DNA of 64,000 bases from contig JAPTJF010000088.1 in assembly GCA_029339195.1 (NCBI GenBank), positions 1 to 64,000 on the forward strand, written 5' to 3'. The stretch is from Micractinium sp. NFX-FRZ (lineage: Eukaryota; Chlorophyta; Trebouxiophyceae; Chlorellales; Chlorellaceae). Both the position numbers and the translations under genes were made by a program. The notes beneath the pieces were generated by a model. That model was not told where the DNA came from, made no database searches, and saw only the letters and a list, made by a program, of their open reading frames with translations. This document shows positions 43,276 through 55,706 of this stretch, in pieces (the stretch's first letter is position 1; each line of letters opens with the position of its first letter).

Positions 43276-46200
43276 ATGGCCAACGAAACGATCAAGTGCG
43301 CCACCAGCCAGTGCTGCCCAGTGCCCACTGGGGGCGCCGCCGCCGCCGCCGCTGCCGCCGCCCGAACTCACCCTCTGCGCCACTGCTGATGCAGGTCATA
43401 TGTGCGCCTGCGTCCCCTCTCATCAGAAGAGAGTGCAGCAGGCGCCGAGGCCTGGGGAGTCAACGGCAACCAGGTGGAATGGCTGGGTGCCGCCGACAGG
43501 CAGCCCAGCGAGCCTTTTGAGTTTGATGGCGTCTATGGTGGGAGCGCAAGCAATGAGGATGTGTTCCAAACCATCCAGCCTCTGGTACTCAAGGTGCGTT
43601 CGGTGGTATCAAGCAGGGCCTCAGGAGGTAGTAAGACACTGCACGACGACGCACCGCTGGGAACGGCCGCCGCCTCCCCAGGGCCGCCCGCCGCTAAATG
43701 CAACACCTCCCTGCTCCCACCCATGCTGCCGTGGCGCAGGTGCTTGACGGCTTCAATGCCACCGGGCTTGCCTACGGGCAGACCTCCTCGGGCAAGACGC
43801 ACACGATGTGGGGCAGCGCAGCGGAGCCGGGCATCATTCCGCTGGCCATCAGGCAGGTGTTCCAGTGCACAGCCGCCTGCGCTGAGCGCGAGTTCCTGGT
43901 CCGCATCAGTTACATGGAGGTACGGGGGGGCGGGAGGGGGATTGAGCAAGGGGCAAGGTCAAATGCTGCTTTGGGAAGGAGCACCTCCCCCTTCAGCTGC
44001 TGACATGCACGATGGCGCATTATCCTTGCACCCCAGGCCGGGGCAGCAGCGCTGGCGCAAACCTGCGATCCCTGCGTCTTGGAACAACAGCGCTGATGCT
44101 AGCCTGCTGCCCCCGCTTTGCAGTTGTACAACGAGAAGATTTACGACCTGGGAGTGGAGGGGAAGGAGGAGCTGCAGGTCTGCCCCCCTTGGTGTGGGGC
44201 GTGCTCCGGTGTCGCCCCTGGCAAGTGCGTGATGTTGGCTCACCGGGGGTGCCTTGCGCCTGTGCTGGCTGAAGCCACGCAACTTTGCCTGCCCAGCAGG
44301 TCACCGACACAAGGGCGGCAAAGGACAAGGGCCGCGTGGTGGCGGTGGCAGTGAGGGGACTGCGGGAAGAGATTGTCCCCAGTGCTGACAGGGTAAGTTT
44401 GCGATTGTTGTGGCAGGCTTTTGTGCGCGGTCCCAATTTTTTGTTGGGGGGGGGGGGAGGGGGCTTAGACTTTTTAGGGCAGAAATTGCTAGAAGTGGCG
44501 ACTCGGCCTTTTTAAGTGACGGCGTTGTGCGCTGGGGTTGTTGAAACAGGTTGGCAATTCAAATGGGCTTGGCCTCAGCAGCAGCTTCACTCTTCAGGCA
44601 TTACCCCCATCATGCGCGCAGGCGCTGGAGTGGCTGCAGCGGGGCAACAGCCGCCGCCAGACAGGCGCGACGAGCATGAACAATGCCAGCAGCCGCAGCC
44701 ACGCCATCTGCAGGCTCGTGGTGGAGTCAAAGCGCAAGGATGATGCAGCCGCCAAGGTGTGCATTCACCATGCATCATTACAGTTCAAGTCCACAAAGCC
44801 AGCAGGACTCATGAGACGGGAGAGGGAGTTGCAATGAACTGCGGGAGTGGGGCGTGCTGGGAGGCTAGCTGCGTGGGCGGGTTCTGTAGCCAGCATGTGG
44901 CCCGCTCTGCCCGCTGGCGGCTCGATCACCACCACGTGTCTCTGTGCTTTCTTCCACTCCGCCTTGCTCCACCTGCAGTGCACCGTGCGCACGGGGGAGC
45001 TGTACCTGGTGGACCTCGCCGGCTCAGAGAACGCGGCAAAGACGGATGCCAAGGGGGAGCGCCAGCGGGAGGGCGGCAGCATCAACAGGAGCCTGCTCAC
45101 GCTCGGCGAGGTGATCAACATGCTGAGCGAGCGCAAGGAGCCGGGAGGTGAGACAGATTTTGACCCGTTGATAGGCTGACAAATGCCACAGCCAAGTGTA
45201 CCTCGAACTCTCTAGTGAACCACTAGGAAGGCCAGGCCTGTGGCTGACTCTGCAGCTCCTAATTATCATAGATTTGCACAAGTATCAAGGGTACGAATTA
45301 CCTTTCAAGCAACACACGTAGTCATGTCTTGCACGGCACAGGGCAGCGCAGCGGCCAGCACGTTTCAGCGGCCCTGTGCTGCTGCGCTGCTGCTTGCTCC
45401 CTGATCTATTCGCCCTGCCTGGCAGTGCTGCTGCCTGCACCTGCTTCCTCCGCGCTGATGCCCCTGTAATGGGTGCCCTGCTTGCAGCCGGCAAGTACCG
45501 CGAATCCAAGCTCACGCGACTGTTGCAGCTGTCTCTGGGTGGCAACGCCAAGACTGCCATCATCAGCACTGTCACCCCCGCTGGCAAGCATGCTATGGAG
45601 ACCACACAGTGGGTGCTTGCCTGCCTGCCTGCCTGCCTGCCTCCCCCGCGTTGTACTTTGAAGCCTCCACCTTGCTCAGCTGGGAAGTCCCTGCCTGCCT
45701 GCCTTCCTGCCTGCCTGCCTGCCTGCGTCCACCATCAACACCCTCCTTTTTGAATAGCAGTCAGTCTTGCACAATCCCTTGACAGTCCCCAACCTCTCTC
45801 CTCATGTGCCGCCCGGCCTGCGCCCATGCAGCACGCTGCGCTTTGCACGCCGCGTCATGCGGGTGCTCGCCTCGCCCACCGTCAATGAGACAATCTCCGA
45901 CGCGGTGCTGCTTAGGCGGCAGGCCAGGGAGATTGAGGAACTGCGCCGCCAGCTGGAGGGGACTGGGTGGGTGGGTGGGGGTCACAAGGCGGGAAGTGGT
46001 GGTGCGGGTTGGTTTTGCGGGTGGTGACTGGTGAGTTGCCGCCGCCGAAACAAGCTGGCCAAAGGTGTGTGCAAGCTGGTGACCGCGGGCTAAGTGCTAA
46101 GAAGCCATCTTGGCCAGCAATACTCTGCCACTGGGAAGTGCCGCAGAGAATCCACAGGCCGTGTAGTGAGCGCAACTTGATGGCAAGCACCTGCCGGGTG

Positions 46201-49200
46201 CCCTGTGCTTCATCCACGGCACCTGTGGCTGCCCCCCTGCAAGCATCACCCACCCTCTTCTGCCCTCTCCCGCACTGCATGCAGCAACATGCAGGGGCTG
46301 CCCGTCTGCAAGCATCACCCACTTGTGTTCCCCCTCCTGCCCTGCTTGCAGCACCGCACATGTTGAGGAGGAGGTGCAGCGTCTTCGTGGGCAGCTGCTG
46401 CGGCGAGAGCAGGACAACGAGCGCATGCAGGTGGGGCGGCTTCACCAGGCATTGTATAACGTGGCGTGTGCAAGCTTTGCCTGATTAGGGGTGCCAGCCG
46501 AACAACCACACCTGGCCCCCCCATCATGCAGGCAGAGATGGAGTTGCAGAGAGAGGAGTTCACTCGCGTGCAGGTGATGCGCAAGTCATGGCTTGTTAGC
46601 CAATCACTCATGCTGCTGCTGGCGCCGAGTCTTGAGCAGCAGCGCTGCGGGCATCGCTAAGGTGCCTGACACGGCGGGGACCCTGGCAAGGCAGGGTGTG
46701 TATGGCGCCGAGATGCTGGTTTCTAATGCTCTTGCTGCAACCTGTACCTCCCGGCTCTGGCCTCAGTTATGCTGCCTCCCTGCGCACATGCTTCCGCCCA
46801 GCAGGGTCAGCTGGAGAGCCAGCTGGAGAGCCTGCGGCGGCTGCTGCAGGACAGCGAGGGGTTGCAGGCGTGCTTGCAACAGCTGCAGTCGCAGGTGTGG
46901 GCAGGGTGGGTTGCAGAGCAGAGAGGGGACCTACTGTAGGCTAAGGCGCGGGGTGCCAACGGGGAGGAAGGGTCAGCCACTTGTGCCTCAAGCCTGCTGT
47001 GGGCATTTGCGGGATGACAGAGCAGCCGCCTGTCACTGAGGTCGCGCATCAAGTCCTACATGCACACACACCCGCGGCCATCAATGCGCAGCATCCTCCA
47101 CTCGTGTTCAGACACTGTGCACCTACTTGACGGGGGCACTCACTCAACTCTGGGTGGCACCCTGCTTCCTTGCTGCTGCAGAACGAGGAGCTGCAGCAGG
47201 AGCTGCAGCGCAGCCGCCTGCTGGCAGGCCAAGCGCAGGCTGCACAGCTGCGGCAGGAGCGCCTGGCGGCAGAGCTGCAGGGTGCACAAGTGCGCACGGG
47301 GCTTGTTGCAGCAGCAGGGCTCGTGCTGCTCCTGGGTGTGGTGGCTGCTCTTGGTGGCTGCATGTCTATCAGTCACTCTGCCATATGCTCGTCCAGTAGC
47401 ATCAGGAAGACGTGCGGAATCGGGGCCTGCTTCCATGTGTCTCCTCCTGCCTGCCTGCCCTGCCTGCCATGTCTGCCTCCTTGCACAGCAATGCCTGACC
47501 ACGTAATGTCCGTCTGACATGTTGGCTTCTCTGCCTGCCTACCTGCCTGCCTGCCTGCCTTTTGAATACCCTGCAGGCCGAGCGTGACCGGCTGGCAGCG
47601 CTGTTGGGCCATCTTGAAGAGTCAGCAGGGCAGCTGGCAGTGGCAGAGCGGCGGCAGCTGGAGGGCGAGATCTGGCAGCACAAAAAGGTGGGTATTGCGG
47701 GATACACACCCCGGAGGCTAGGTGTGGGGGCTCGGACCCACCCTTGGTTGGTGGTGGCCGGTGGGCTTCCAGAAGTTGGGGAGGAGCACAGCTTTCAGCG
47801 GGGGCCGCCCTGCCTGCGCACGAAGTAGGTACAGTAATCTGACTTGCAGTGTTGCCCCCTTGATCATCTCTTGCTTCTCAGCAGGATCTGGAGGTGGCGG
47901 AGGCGCGGCTGCAGGCCACGTCCGCTGAGCTAGATGCTGCCAAGGCCCATGCCAGCGCAGCCGCTGAGCAGATGGCACAGAGCGAGGCAGCAGCTGCGGT
48001 GCTGCAGGGCCAGCTGGCGGGCATGCAGAAGCAGCTGGCAGCGGTGCAGCAGCAGGCTGCCACTGATGCCCGGGCCGCTGCAGCTGGCTTCAAGTCAGCA
48101 ATGGTGAGGCCTGCTGTGCTGAGCTGGCATGGTGTGTTCACAGCAGGCACGCATGTACGTTTGGGCAGCTCCTGCTGGTGGTGCGCCCCCTGGTCTGATG
48201 GTGCACTAACTGTTTCATGTTTCATCATTCTCATAATCATTCAGGAGGCCGCCAAGGATGAGCACAGGGTGGCAGTGGACGCGCTCGAGCGTCGGTATGA
48301 AGTGCAGGTGTGTGGCTGGATGGCGAGGTGTTTGCACACTGCCCGCCTGGTGCCGGCCTCCAAGCGCCTCTGCTACTGCCCAACGTCCTGATGTGGGCAC
48401 GCACTTTTGTACACGGGTGTTTCCTTTTTGCTGCCGACTCTGCATGGTTTTCTGCCCCCTCTGTGCTCTGACCGGAGCCTGGTCGCAGGCCCTGCAGGAG
48501 AAGGCTTGCAGAGAAGACGAGGCGCAGGCTGCCCGGGAGCGCTGCGCGAAGCTGGAGGAAGCCTTGCTGGCAGCGCAGGTGTGGGGAGCGGGGTGCCGTC
48601 CGATGCCAGTCTCCAATATATGATGTCTTCCGTTAGGGAGACACTTGGATTACACACACACATATGCACACCCACACACGTGTGGGAAGCTACAGCACGA
48701 CACTCCTTTTGCTTCCCCTTCCTGCAGGGGGAGTGCGCCCGGCTGCAGGCTTCTCTCAACCAGCAGGAAGCCGACATGTGCCAGCAGCAGCAGCAGCAGC
48801 AGCAGGAAAGCGCTGCAGCCGAGGAGAGATGGAGGCTTCAGCTGGCAGCACTGGAAACGCGACTGGAGGCTGGAGAGCAGGTGGAGTGGTTGTTGGCAGG
48901 GCTGGGGGTCGATACACGTGTAGTGAGGAGAATTTGATGCACTCAGTCTGTCCTGCCTGCCTGCCTGCCTGCCTGCCTACGTGCCTGCCTGCCTGCCTGC
49001 CATGCAACCAGGCCCTCTACTTCCCTTTGAGCGTGCAGGAGGTGGGGGCGCTGCAGCAGCGGCTGGACGAGGCAGCCGCCGGCATTCAGGAGCAGCTGGC
49101 TCATGCAAGCATTGGCAGCGCAGCTCCTGCATACCTGCTTTGCACCTGCATGGGAGGATGAGAGGCTGCTGTTCCTTGGGGTGACGGGGAGTAACAAGGT

Positions 49201-50215
49201 CCATGCCTGCTGCACCGTACCTGTGCAGGCACAGAAGACAGAGGCAGTGCCCGGCAGTCCACCCACAGGGCCGCAGGAGCAGCAGGCGGCAGGGCGGCAG
49301 GAGGCGGCTCTCTCTCCATCGGCCGGCGACATTGCTGACGATGACTTTGGGTGGTGGGCGGGGTGTGCACCATGCCGTGCATTGCTCTTCCTCAGCCATG
49401 CTGATTTGGCACATCCTTTATTGCATTCTCAGAACAAAGCCGGTTTGGCACGTGCTGAAGCTGCATGAGTGGTGGCAGGTCTTGCATTCCCACAGCAGAG
49501 CCGACGCGGCACACAGTGAATGAAGGCGTGGCCATGTCGCTTGTATTTTGTCACTACTTGAGCTAGCTCAAGTAGTGGAAGGGCCAGGCAGCTGTGCATA
49601 CCCGAGGCGCGCCTCAGACGCGCTGCTGCCACCCCTGCCCCACGCATGCATGCAGGGACGGCCCGCCTGCGGCGCTGGACGAGGCGGGACGGCGAATTGC
49701 GGAGCGGGTGCGGCTGCAGGAGCAGCTTGATGATGCTGTGGCGGAGAAGGAGGCGGCACGCGAGGAGGCAGTTGAGCTGGCTGAGAAGCTTGAGCAGCAG
49801 CAGCTTGATCAGGAGGCGCTGGAGGAAAGGCTTGCCGAGCTGGAGCGGCAGCGGGGCATGGAGCAGTGGGAGGCGGGGCGGCGCGCGCAGGCGGCAGCAG
49901 TGCAGCACACAGAGGAGGTGGCTTCTCTGCAGCAGCAGCTCCGGGAAGCTCGCGAGAAGCTGGCCCTGCAAGAGGCAAGTCATTGGGTGGGCAGGGTACA
50001 AGGTGCTTGCCTGCTGAGCCACAGTTGCCTGCACCGCCTGGGGCATGTTGTTGCGTGCCATGTGCCACTCCCAACTGTGACTCCAAGTGCTGCTGCCGCT
50101 GCAGGGGAAGCGCGTGGCCAGAGCAGGGCAGCAGAAGCGGAGCGTGCAGCAGAAGCGGGTGGATGCCCTGCTTGGCGTGGAAGGTAGCCCAGCCAAGAGG
50201 AGCAGGAAGCGGTGA
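43276..50215 (+). CDS. Kinesin motor protein, CENP-E/kinesin-7 type
   Basis: Twenty-two exons give 892 residues with every phase consistent: 43276-43295, 43395-43593, 43740-43919, 44124-44177, 44300-44392, 44622-44756, 44979-45147, 45488-45608, 45832-45966, 46352-46430, 46532-46573, 46805-46894, 47182-47289, 47577-47687, 47885-48103, 48245-48307, 48489-48578, 48728-48880, 49039-49104, 49229-49350, 49656-49974 and 50105-50215. The N-terminal motor has VRLRPL, P-loop GQTSSGKT (86-93), switch I NNASSRSH, switch II DLAGSE and [17 protein letters not shown]. The neck ([20 protein letters not shown]) resembles CENP-E. The remaining 500 residues are Gln/Glu/Ala-rich coiled coil ending in a basic, NLS-like tail (SPAKRSRKR). 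A plus-end-directed mitotic or cytoskeletal motor is likely. Introns after exons 19 and 21 start with GC instead of GT. Confidence 0.95.
45617..45725 (+). repeat. TGCC tetranucleotide runs in kinesin intron 8
   Basis: Two runs of CTGC/TGCC units (about 45617-45642 and 45690-45725) lie in one intron. Similar runs occur at 47531-47560 and 48951-49002, just upstream of the acceptors of exons 14 and 19. Confidence 0.85.
48951..49002 (+). repeat. TGCC tetranucleotide run in kinesin intron 18
   Basis: About twelve TGCC units with one interruption, ending 36 bp before the GTGCAG acceptor at 49033-49038. Confidence 0.85.
49552..49577. repeat. Perfect 26-bp palindrome in kinesin intron 20
   Basis: The half-site CACTACTTGAGCT is followed directly by its reverse complement, with no loop. 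It lies in the intron between exons 20 and 21. No function can be read from the sequence. Confidence 0.9.
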
Positions 50216-50873
50216 CTGATAGTGAACCGGGCCATCACCAAATTGCCAGAAGAGCATGAAACAGAGGATCCTGGCTGCCTCCCATATTTCACTTGCCATG
50301 TGTGCGAAATGTAGCTTCCAAGCACTTCCGAGAAGAGTTGTCATGCTGTCAGCACCACAGAGAAGCGTTGTCATGCTGCCAGCACCACAACACGGAGTTG
50401 ATGGGCCACTGTGATGGCGAGTGCCATGCTTTCTGCCGTGCTGACACCTTGGAAGTTGGGGCAAGTTGCACACCCCATAGTGTTCTTCAGCCGCCACAGC
50501 GTGTCCGTATATACACAGAAAGTTTGCCTGTCTTCCCTAATAAGGCAAGGCCAGGATCACCAGTAACACCAGCACCGCCCGCGGCGGGACAGGCGGTGGT
50601 ACATTGCCGGCCGGGCGCGCTGAAGATACAGTGCAGCGCACCCTCGTACGAGTTTGAAGAGTGTTGGCATAACTGACCGCCAGGCAGCGCTCTGGACCCT
50701 GCACTCGCACCGGCGGCGTCACTTCACAAACCTGGTGTGCTCTGTATTCCCGCCACTCGATCTGAAGACAGGCAGCACGACAGGCCGCGCGCTGCACATC
50801 TAACAAGGCGGACGGGCAGCAGTGGCGGCGGCGGTGGCGCACCCTGTAGCTCTTGCCGCCAGTGCCGCTCAGC
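50216..50873. other. Intergenic region with a 30-bp tandem repeat
   Basis: This holds the kinesin 3' flank and the upstream region of the RS-domain gene. Two 30-bp units (GAGAAGAGTTGTCATGCTGT and GAGAAGCGTTGTCATGCTGC onward) lie at about 50331-50390. No gene recognised. Confidence 0.5.
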
Positions 50874-53386
50874 ATGGAGGAAGAGGAGGCGCATGCACTT
50901 TACACCTCCTTTCAAGCGGTTGACGCAGGGGCGCGTTTCAAGCAGGTGCCCCCAGCTGCTGGCCACCTCTCTGCCCGCCCGCCTGCCCGCCATGTCTGCG
51001 CACACATGTCGGCCTCCGCACCCCGGTTTGCCTGCACCTCTCCGCCCTATGTGCCCTGGGCTGCAGGGCATCGGGTTTGCAGGCCGTGGGGCGCCCTCTT
51101 CAGGCATTGTCCTGAGAGGCTATGATGAGGGGCAGGGTGATGACGATGTCATTGCCCGGAACCAACGTCTGCTGGGCACGACTGGGCGGCAGGTACTTGC
51201 CGGCGCTGTTGCTCGATGAGCACGGGCCCCGCCATGGCAGAGCTGCAGAGCCTGCTTTCTGCCGGTCGGTATAGGAGGGCAGCATGCATGCCCTGGCATC
51301 GCCTTGCCTTGCCTTGCCTTGCCTTGTGCTTCAAGCCGGGTTGCCATTGCCATTGCCTCGCCAGGCAGCACAGCAATCCACCGCTCCAGCAGCCCCAGCC
51401 CCCGTCTGCCTCGGAGGCCCGGGCCCACAAGCAGTCTCTGAAGTCACCACAGAACACCCAACATTCTAGTCACACTCCATACGCCACCTGTCATGCAGGA
51501 GGAGGATGGGTATGACAGCGACTCAGCCGAGGCGGTCACCCGCAAACTGAGGCAGCTGAAAAAGCAGCAGCAGCGGGACAAGCAGCAGCAGCATGAGACC
51601 CAGGGCAAGCAGGGCCCAGCAGGTGGGGTTGTCCATGCGCTGCCTGAGCGGCTGTATGACGCACAGGCAGAGCGGCAGGTGCAGAGGCAGCTGCAGGAGC
51701 AGCGGCGGGGGCAGGAGCGGGCAGGGGATGGGGATCGGCACAAGCTGCGTCAGCAACAGCGCAGCCGGAGCAGGGAGAGGCTGCCGCCTCAGCCGCACCG
51801 CCACCACCGTGACAGCCACAGGCGGCGCAGCAGGAGCAGGAGCCGGGAGCGGCGACGCCACAGCAAGGAGCTGCGGCATCGCAGCAGGAGCAGGGAGAGG
51901 CGACGCAGCAGAAGCAGAAGCCGTAGCCGAGGGCGGCGGCGGAGGAGCAGGAGCTGCAGCCGCGAGCAGCGGCGTCGCAGCGAGGCACCAGCAAGCGCTG
52001 TGCCAGCCGCGCGAGGTGCCGGCAGCTCTGGCAGTGGCATGCACAAGCTCGATTTTGAGGCACTCATTCCCGGCTACAGCGCCATGAGCGCAGCTCAGGC
52101 GAGCACTCACCCGTGCTACGGCCATTGCATTGTGCAACGGCAGCTTGCCAGTGAAATGCTGCATGCGTGCCTGCCTGCCGAGCAAACATGCACAGCACAG
52201 CACACGAGTATGAAGCACACTGCTCCTCCCCCGTGCTCACGGCTCCTGCCCTGCGTCGCCTCCCCTCCCTGTCAATTCGCCTGGCTGCCTGCCCCTACCT
52301 GCCCTGCAGAGGCCTGAAGTCCATGCCTCAGTCAATGCACGATCCGCCCCCCTTCCTGCTCCTTGCACTCTGCCTGCCTGCCTTCCATCCCTCCCACCAT
52401 CCCCTCCCAGCCCCTGCCTGCCTGCAGAAGCTGAAGGCCAAGACGCAGTTCCTGCTGGAGCGGAGTGCCGCCAGGGACCAGCAGGCGGGGCAGGAGCAGC
52501 GCGGGGCCCCCGCAGGGCAGGATCACTGGACACGGTTTAAGTTTGATGCGGGCGCTGAGCTGGAGGAAGATCGGCGGCCACTGCCTGGTGCGTGGGTCAA
52601 GCCGGGTTGAGGTGGGGGCAGGGGCAGGCTGGTGGGGTGATAGGGGAGTGCAGGTGGCAGGTGAACGCAGGCTGTCAGGGCACACAAGTAAGGGCCATTA
52701 GGCAGCAATCATGCGTGCCCAGTGCTGGCTGCCTGGCTGGCAGGCCTGTAGGGTCATACAAGTTGTCTACCAGTGGCGTGGTGGGTGGGCACAGGATGTG
52801 GGCCCGGCCCCATGGCTGTTGCACCGCCTCCCGGCACTCGCATGCCGCGGCCCTGTGGCGGGGGGGGGCAGACCGTTGACTCGTGCCTCTTGGGAACTGC
52901 GTGCACCCTGCAGGTTCTGGGCTGGGGTCTGGCGGCCAGGTGGAGGTGGAGGACGATGAGCGCCTGCTGAACGCCAACGTCGTCAACGGCGTCACCTTTG
53001 GGCAGAGCAACGCAGCCGCGGTGCAGCAGGAGCGGGATCAGTCGCATGAGGCCGCCATCTTTGGTGGCAGCGGCGCCCCTGCCCCACCCGGCTGGGCAGC
53101 AGCAGCCCCCGCGGCAGGCCGGCAGCGTGGCGCTGGTGGCGCTGGTGCGGGCGCTGGGAACGCAACCACGCTTGCTTCAAGGTATGGGGACATAGCGGCG
53201 GCTTGGAGGACCGAGGGGCTGCTGCCTCTAGAAGAGGCTGAAGGGGCTGTCGTTGTATCAGCTGCTGAGCTGGCGGCAACAGCACGATCGTCAACGGCGA
53301 CAGCAGCCGTCCCGGCTGCCGGCGGCGGCGCTGGCTGGCGAGAGCGGGCGCTGGCGGCCAGACGCGCCAAGCAGCAAGCGCAATAG
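50874..53386 (+). CDS. RS-domain protein, RSRC2-like splicing-associated
   Basis: The five exons are 50874-50945, 51067-51192, 51499-52098, 52428-52587 and 52914-53386, giving 476 residues. The N-terminus (MEEEEAHALYTSFQAVDAG) leads to a Gln-rich helix (RKLRQLKKQQQRDKQQQ). A long Arg/Ser domain follows (RRRSRSRSRERRRHSKELRH; RRSRSRSRSRGRRRRSRS), typical of nuclear speckle and splicing factors. The conserved C-terminal module reads LDFEALIPGYSAMSAAQKLK, HWTRFKFDAGAELEED, VEVEDDERLLNANVVNGVTF and QERDQSHEAAIFGG. It resembles the SMAP-like module of RSRC2-type and plant RS coiled-coil proteins. The tail is Ala/Gly-rich. The third intron begins with GC (CAG|GCGAGC). Family assignment is moderate; a nuclear RNA-processing role is likely. 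Confidence 0.8.
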
Positions 53387-53628
53387 ATGGATGGGAGCTT
53401 CTGATGTTCCCGCGACATTACTGTTTGCATGCATGAACGATGGCCCACATTTGCATCCGATTTTCAAGGCATGGCCAAAACTTGCACCTCTGCTCAGAGG
53501 CCGACAGACGTTCAAGGGACACAGCGCGCGCTAGCGCCCGCGCTGCGCTGGCGCCGCGCTGCAATCTTCTATAGAGGGCTCATGAGCTCAGGGCGGTCCC
53601 GCGTCTGCACACATTTTGAGCCCCTCTC
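53387..53628. other. Short intergenic region
   Basis: GC-rich inverted elements (GCGCGCGCTAGCGC and neighbours, 53523-53560) lie between the RS-domain gene and the sulfotransferase gene. Confidence 0.4.
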
Positions 53629-55706
53629 ATGGAAGTGCCTGTGATACACAAGCAGCCACGACAGCCGCTGTTGCTCTTGACGGCTGGAGCGACAGTGCTG
53701 TTGTGCCTGCTGGTGCCCGTGAGTGCCTCGATTATCAACGCGTTGTGGAGCCGTGTACCTCTTCGATTGCAGCTTTTGGATGCGGCCCGGGATAACGAGC
53801 GCAGCGCTTGCATCAGAATGGCCACGGAGGCACTGCTTGCCTTGAGAACGCTGCTGTCAACACATTGCAGGCATGGATCTGGACTGAACGGCGGCAGCCT
53901 ACGTCTGTGCTGCAGCTGGCAGGCGCGGGCCGCGCCGCCGCCGAGCGCTGCTCTGTGACCGCCTGCACTGCAAGGCAGCTGAGGAGGGGCGCGGGCCCAG
54001 CACCAAGCAGCTGGATTGTCAGCCTGCATTAGCCATTACATGCTTACTGGCTGATGTTTGCGTTCACTGATCCGGCCCACTGCAGCTGAGGCCAGAAGTG
54101 CAGGCGGGCCCGCACTCTTCCGTGAATGGGACCTGGCAGCGGCAGCGGAGCGACGGCAGTGCCCCCCCGTGCCTCAGAATGGGAGCGGCCTCAGTGTTGC
54201 CTTCTTGCACGTTCCAAAGACAGCAGGTGCGGCTGTCTGCGGCTGCGCTGACGTGGGAAAGAGCTGTGCGCCGCTGCACCGAGTTGGGGCGGTGCCGTTG
54301 CATGCGTTCTCGGCATGCCTCTCAAGCTCTTGCTCTTGCTGGCGTACCTCATGGGCTGTCTGTTGTGAGTAGGCGGCGGGTGTCACTCATCAAAGTGACA
54401 CACCAGCACCAGAAGCATTGGACTGCTGGCAGCCGGCCAGCCGGCTGGCCTGACGCTGCTGGCTGTGCCGCTGTGTGGACACGCTCCAGTACGTAATTCC
54501 TTATGTATGTACATTTGTCTTGATGGATCTGCTCATGATCACCCATGAAAGCCCTGTTTCAAATCGCTGCCTGTGCCGGCAATCCCCCTCGCCTTGTCCC
54601 ATCTGGCGCAGGTTCCCTGCTGGTGGAATCGATGCGGGCAATGATGCCACGGGAAGGGAAGGGGCGCATGTGCACACGCGGCGGCAGCACCGCCGACCTT
54701 CCCGCACTCTATATCTGGTGTGGGCTGGAGCCTCCTGACTCTGGATGGGCCAATCCCGAGCCAGGGCAGCTGGAGCTCCTTGCTGCTGTTAAACGCCGCT
54801 TCCCGTCGGACTGCAGTGCCTTTTCCACGCACCACGACATCCGCTTCTTTGACCAGGCGGGCATCGACTTTGGGCACACCCTCACTCTAGTGGCCATGCG
54901 GCACCCCGCTGAGCGCCTAGTCTCCGATTACTTTTATGCGATGCGCCGGACGCCAGAGTGGATGGCCAACCGCAGCTATGCACCCGCTCATGAGGGCGAC
55001 TACGGTGGGCTCCTCAGGTTTGCGCGGGAGCTGGGGCACGAGCGGCACACGCGGCAGCTGGCGGGGGCGTTTGGGTGCCGCTGGCCGGGCGGGCCCACCA
55101 CGCGGCCCGAGGGGCGGGCCATGCTGGAGGCTGCCAAGCGCAACCTGGAGCGCTTTTGCGTTCTCATCATTGCGGTGAGTGCAGCTTGTGCTCTTGGCAG
55201 CTTCATGGTGGGGCGTTCACCACCACCCTGCTGCCAGGTCACCTTGAGCCGGTGCCAGTGCCCTCCCCTACGCCCTGCCAGCGCGCACGTCGAGTCCAGG
55301 TCTGCTTGCCCTCATCTCATCTTATCTCAGCTCAGCTCAGCTTGTCCAGCCTGCCCTCCGACTGCAGCACCCCCCGATGCATTCGCTGGTGGGTGCGTTG
55401 GGGTCAACCTTGGACCGTCGCTGCCCCCTCCCATTCTGGCCACCTCCTATCTGCGTGCAGGAGCTGATGCACGAGTCGCGGGCCCGGCTTGCACAGGCAG
55501 CCGGCTGGGATGTCGACGAGTTTGCGCGCGTGTCAACGGAGCTAGAGGGGAAGGCAAGCAGCGGCAAACTGAACAGCAACCCCCACCCTCCGCTTTCTGC
55601 CCTGCCTGAAGAGGTGCAGCGAGAGCTCGAGCGAGTGAACCAGCTGGACATGGAGCTGTATGAGTATGCACTACGTCTGTTTGTGCACGGCCCGCCAAAA
55701 GTGTAA
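53629..55706 (+). CDS. Type II membrane carbohydrate sulfotransferase
   Basis: Firm exons are 54086-54226, 54612-55174 and 55461-55706. The start at 53629 is likely: MEVPVIHKQPRQPLLLLTAG continues into a hydrophobic signal anchor (ATVLLCLLVPVSASII). Exons between about 53720 and 54085 are not resolved because the phases do not join simply. The PAPS-binding 5'-phosphosulfate loop is SVAFLHVPKTAG, and the 3'-phosphate motif is AMRHPAERLVSDYFYAMRR, as in the heparan/uronyl sulfotransferase superfamily (Golgi enzymes with an N-terminal anchor). Other segments are LYIWCGLEPPDSGW and, C-terminal, LMHESRARLAQAAGWDVDEF. The enzyme would sulfate a polysaccharide or glycoprotein glycan in the Golgi; the substrate is unknown. 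Confidence 0.8.
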
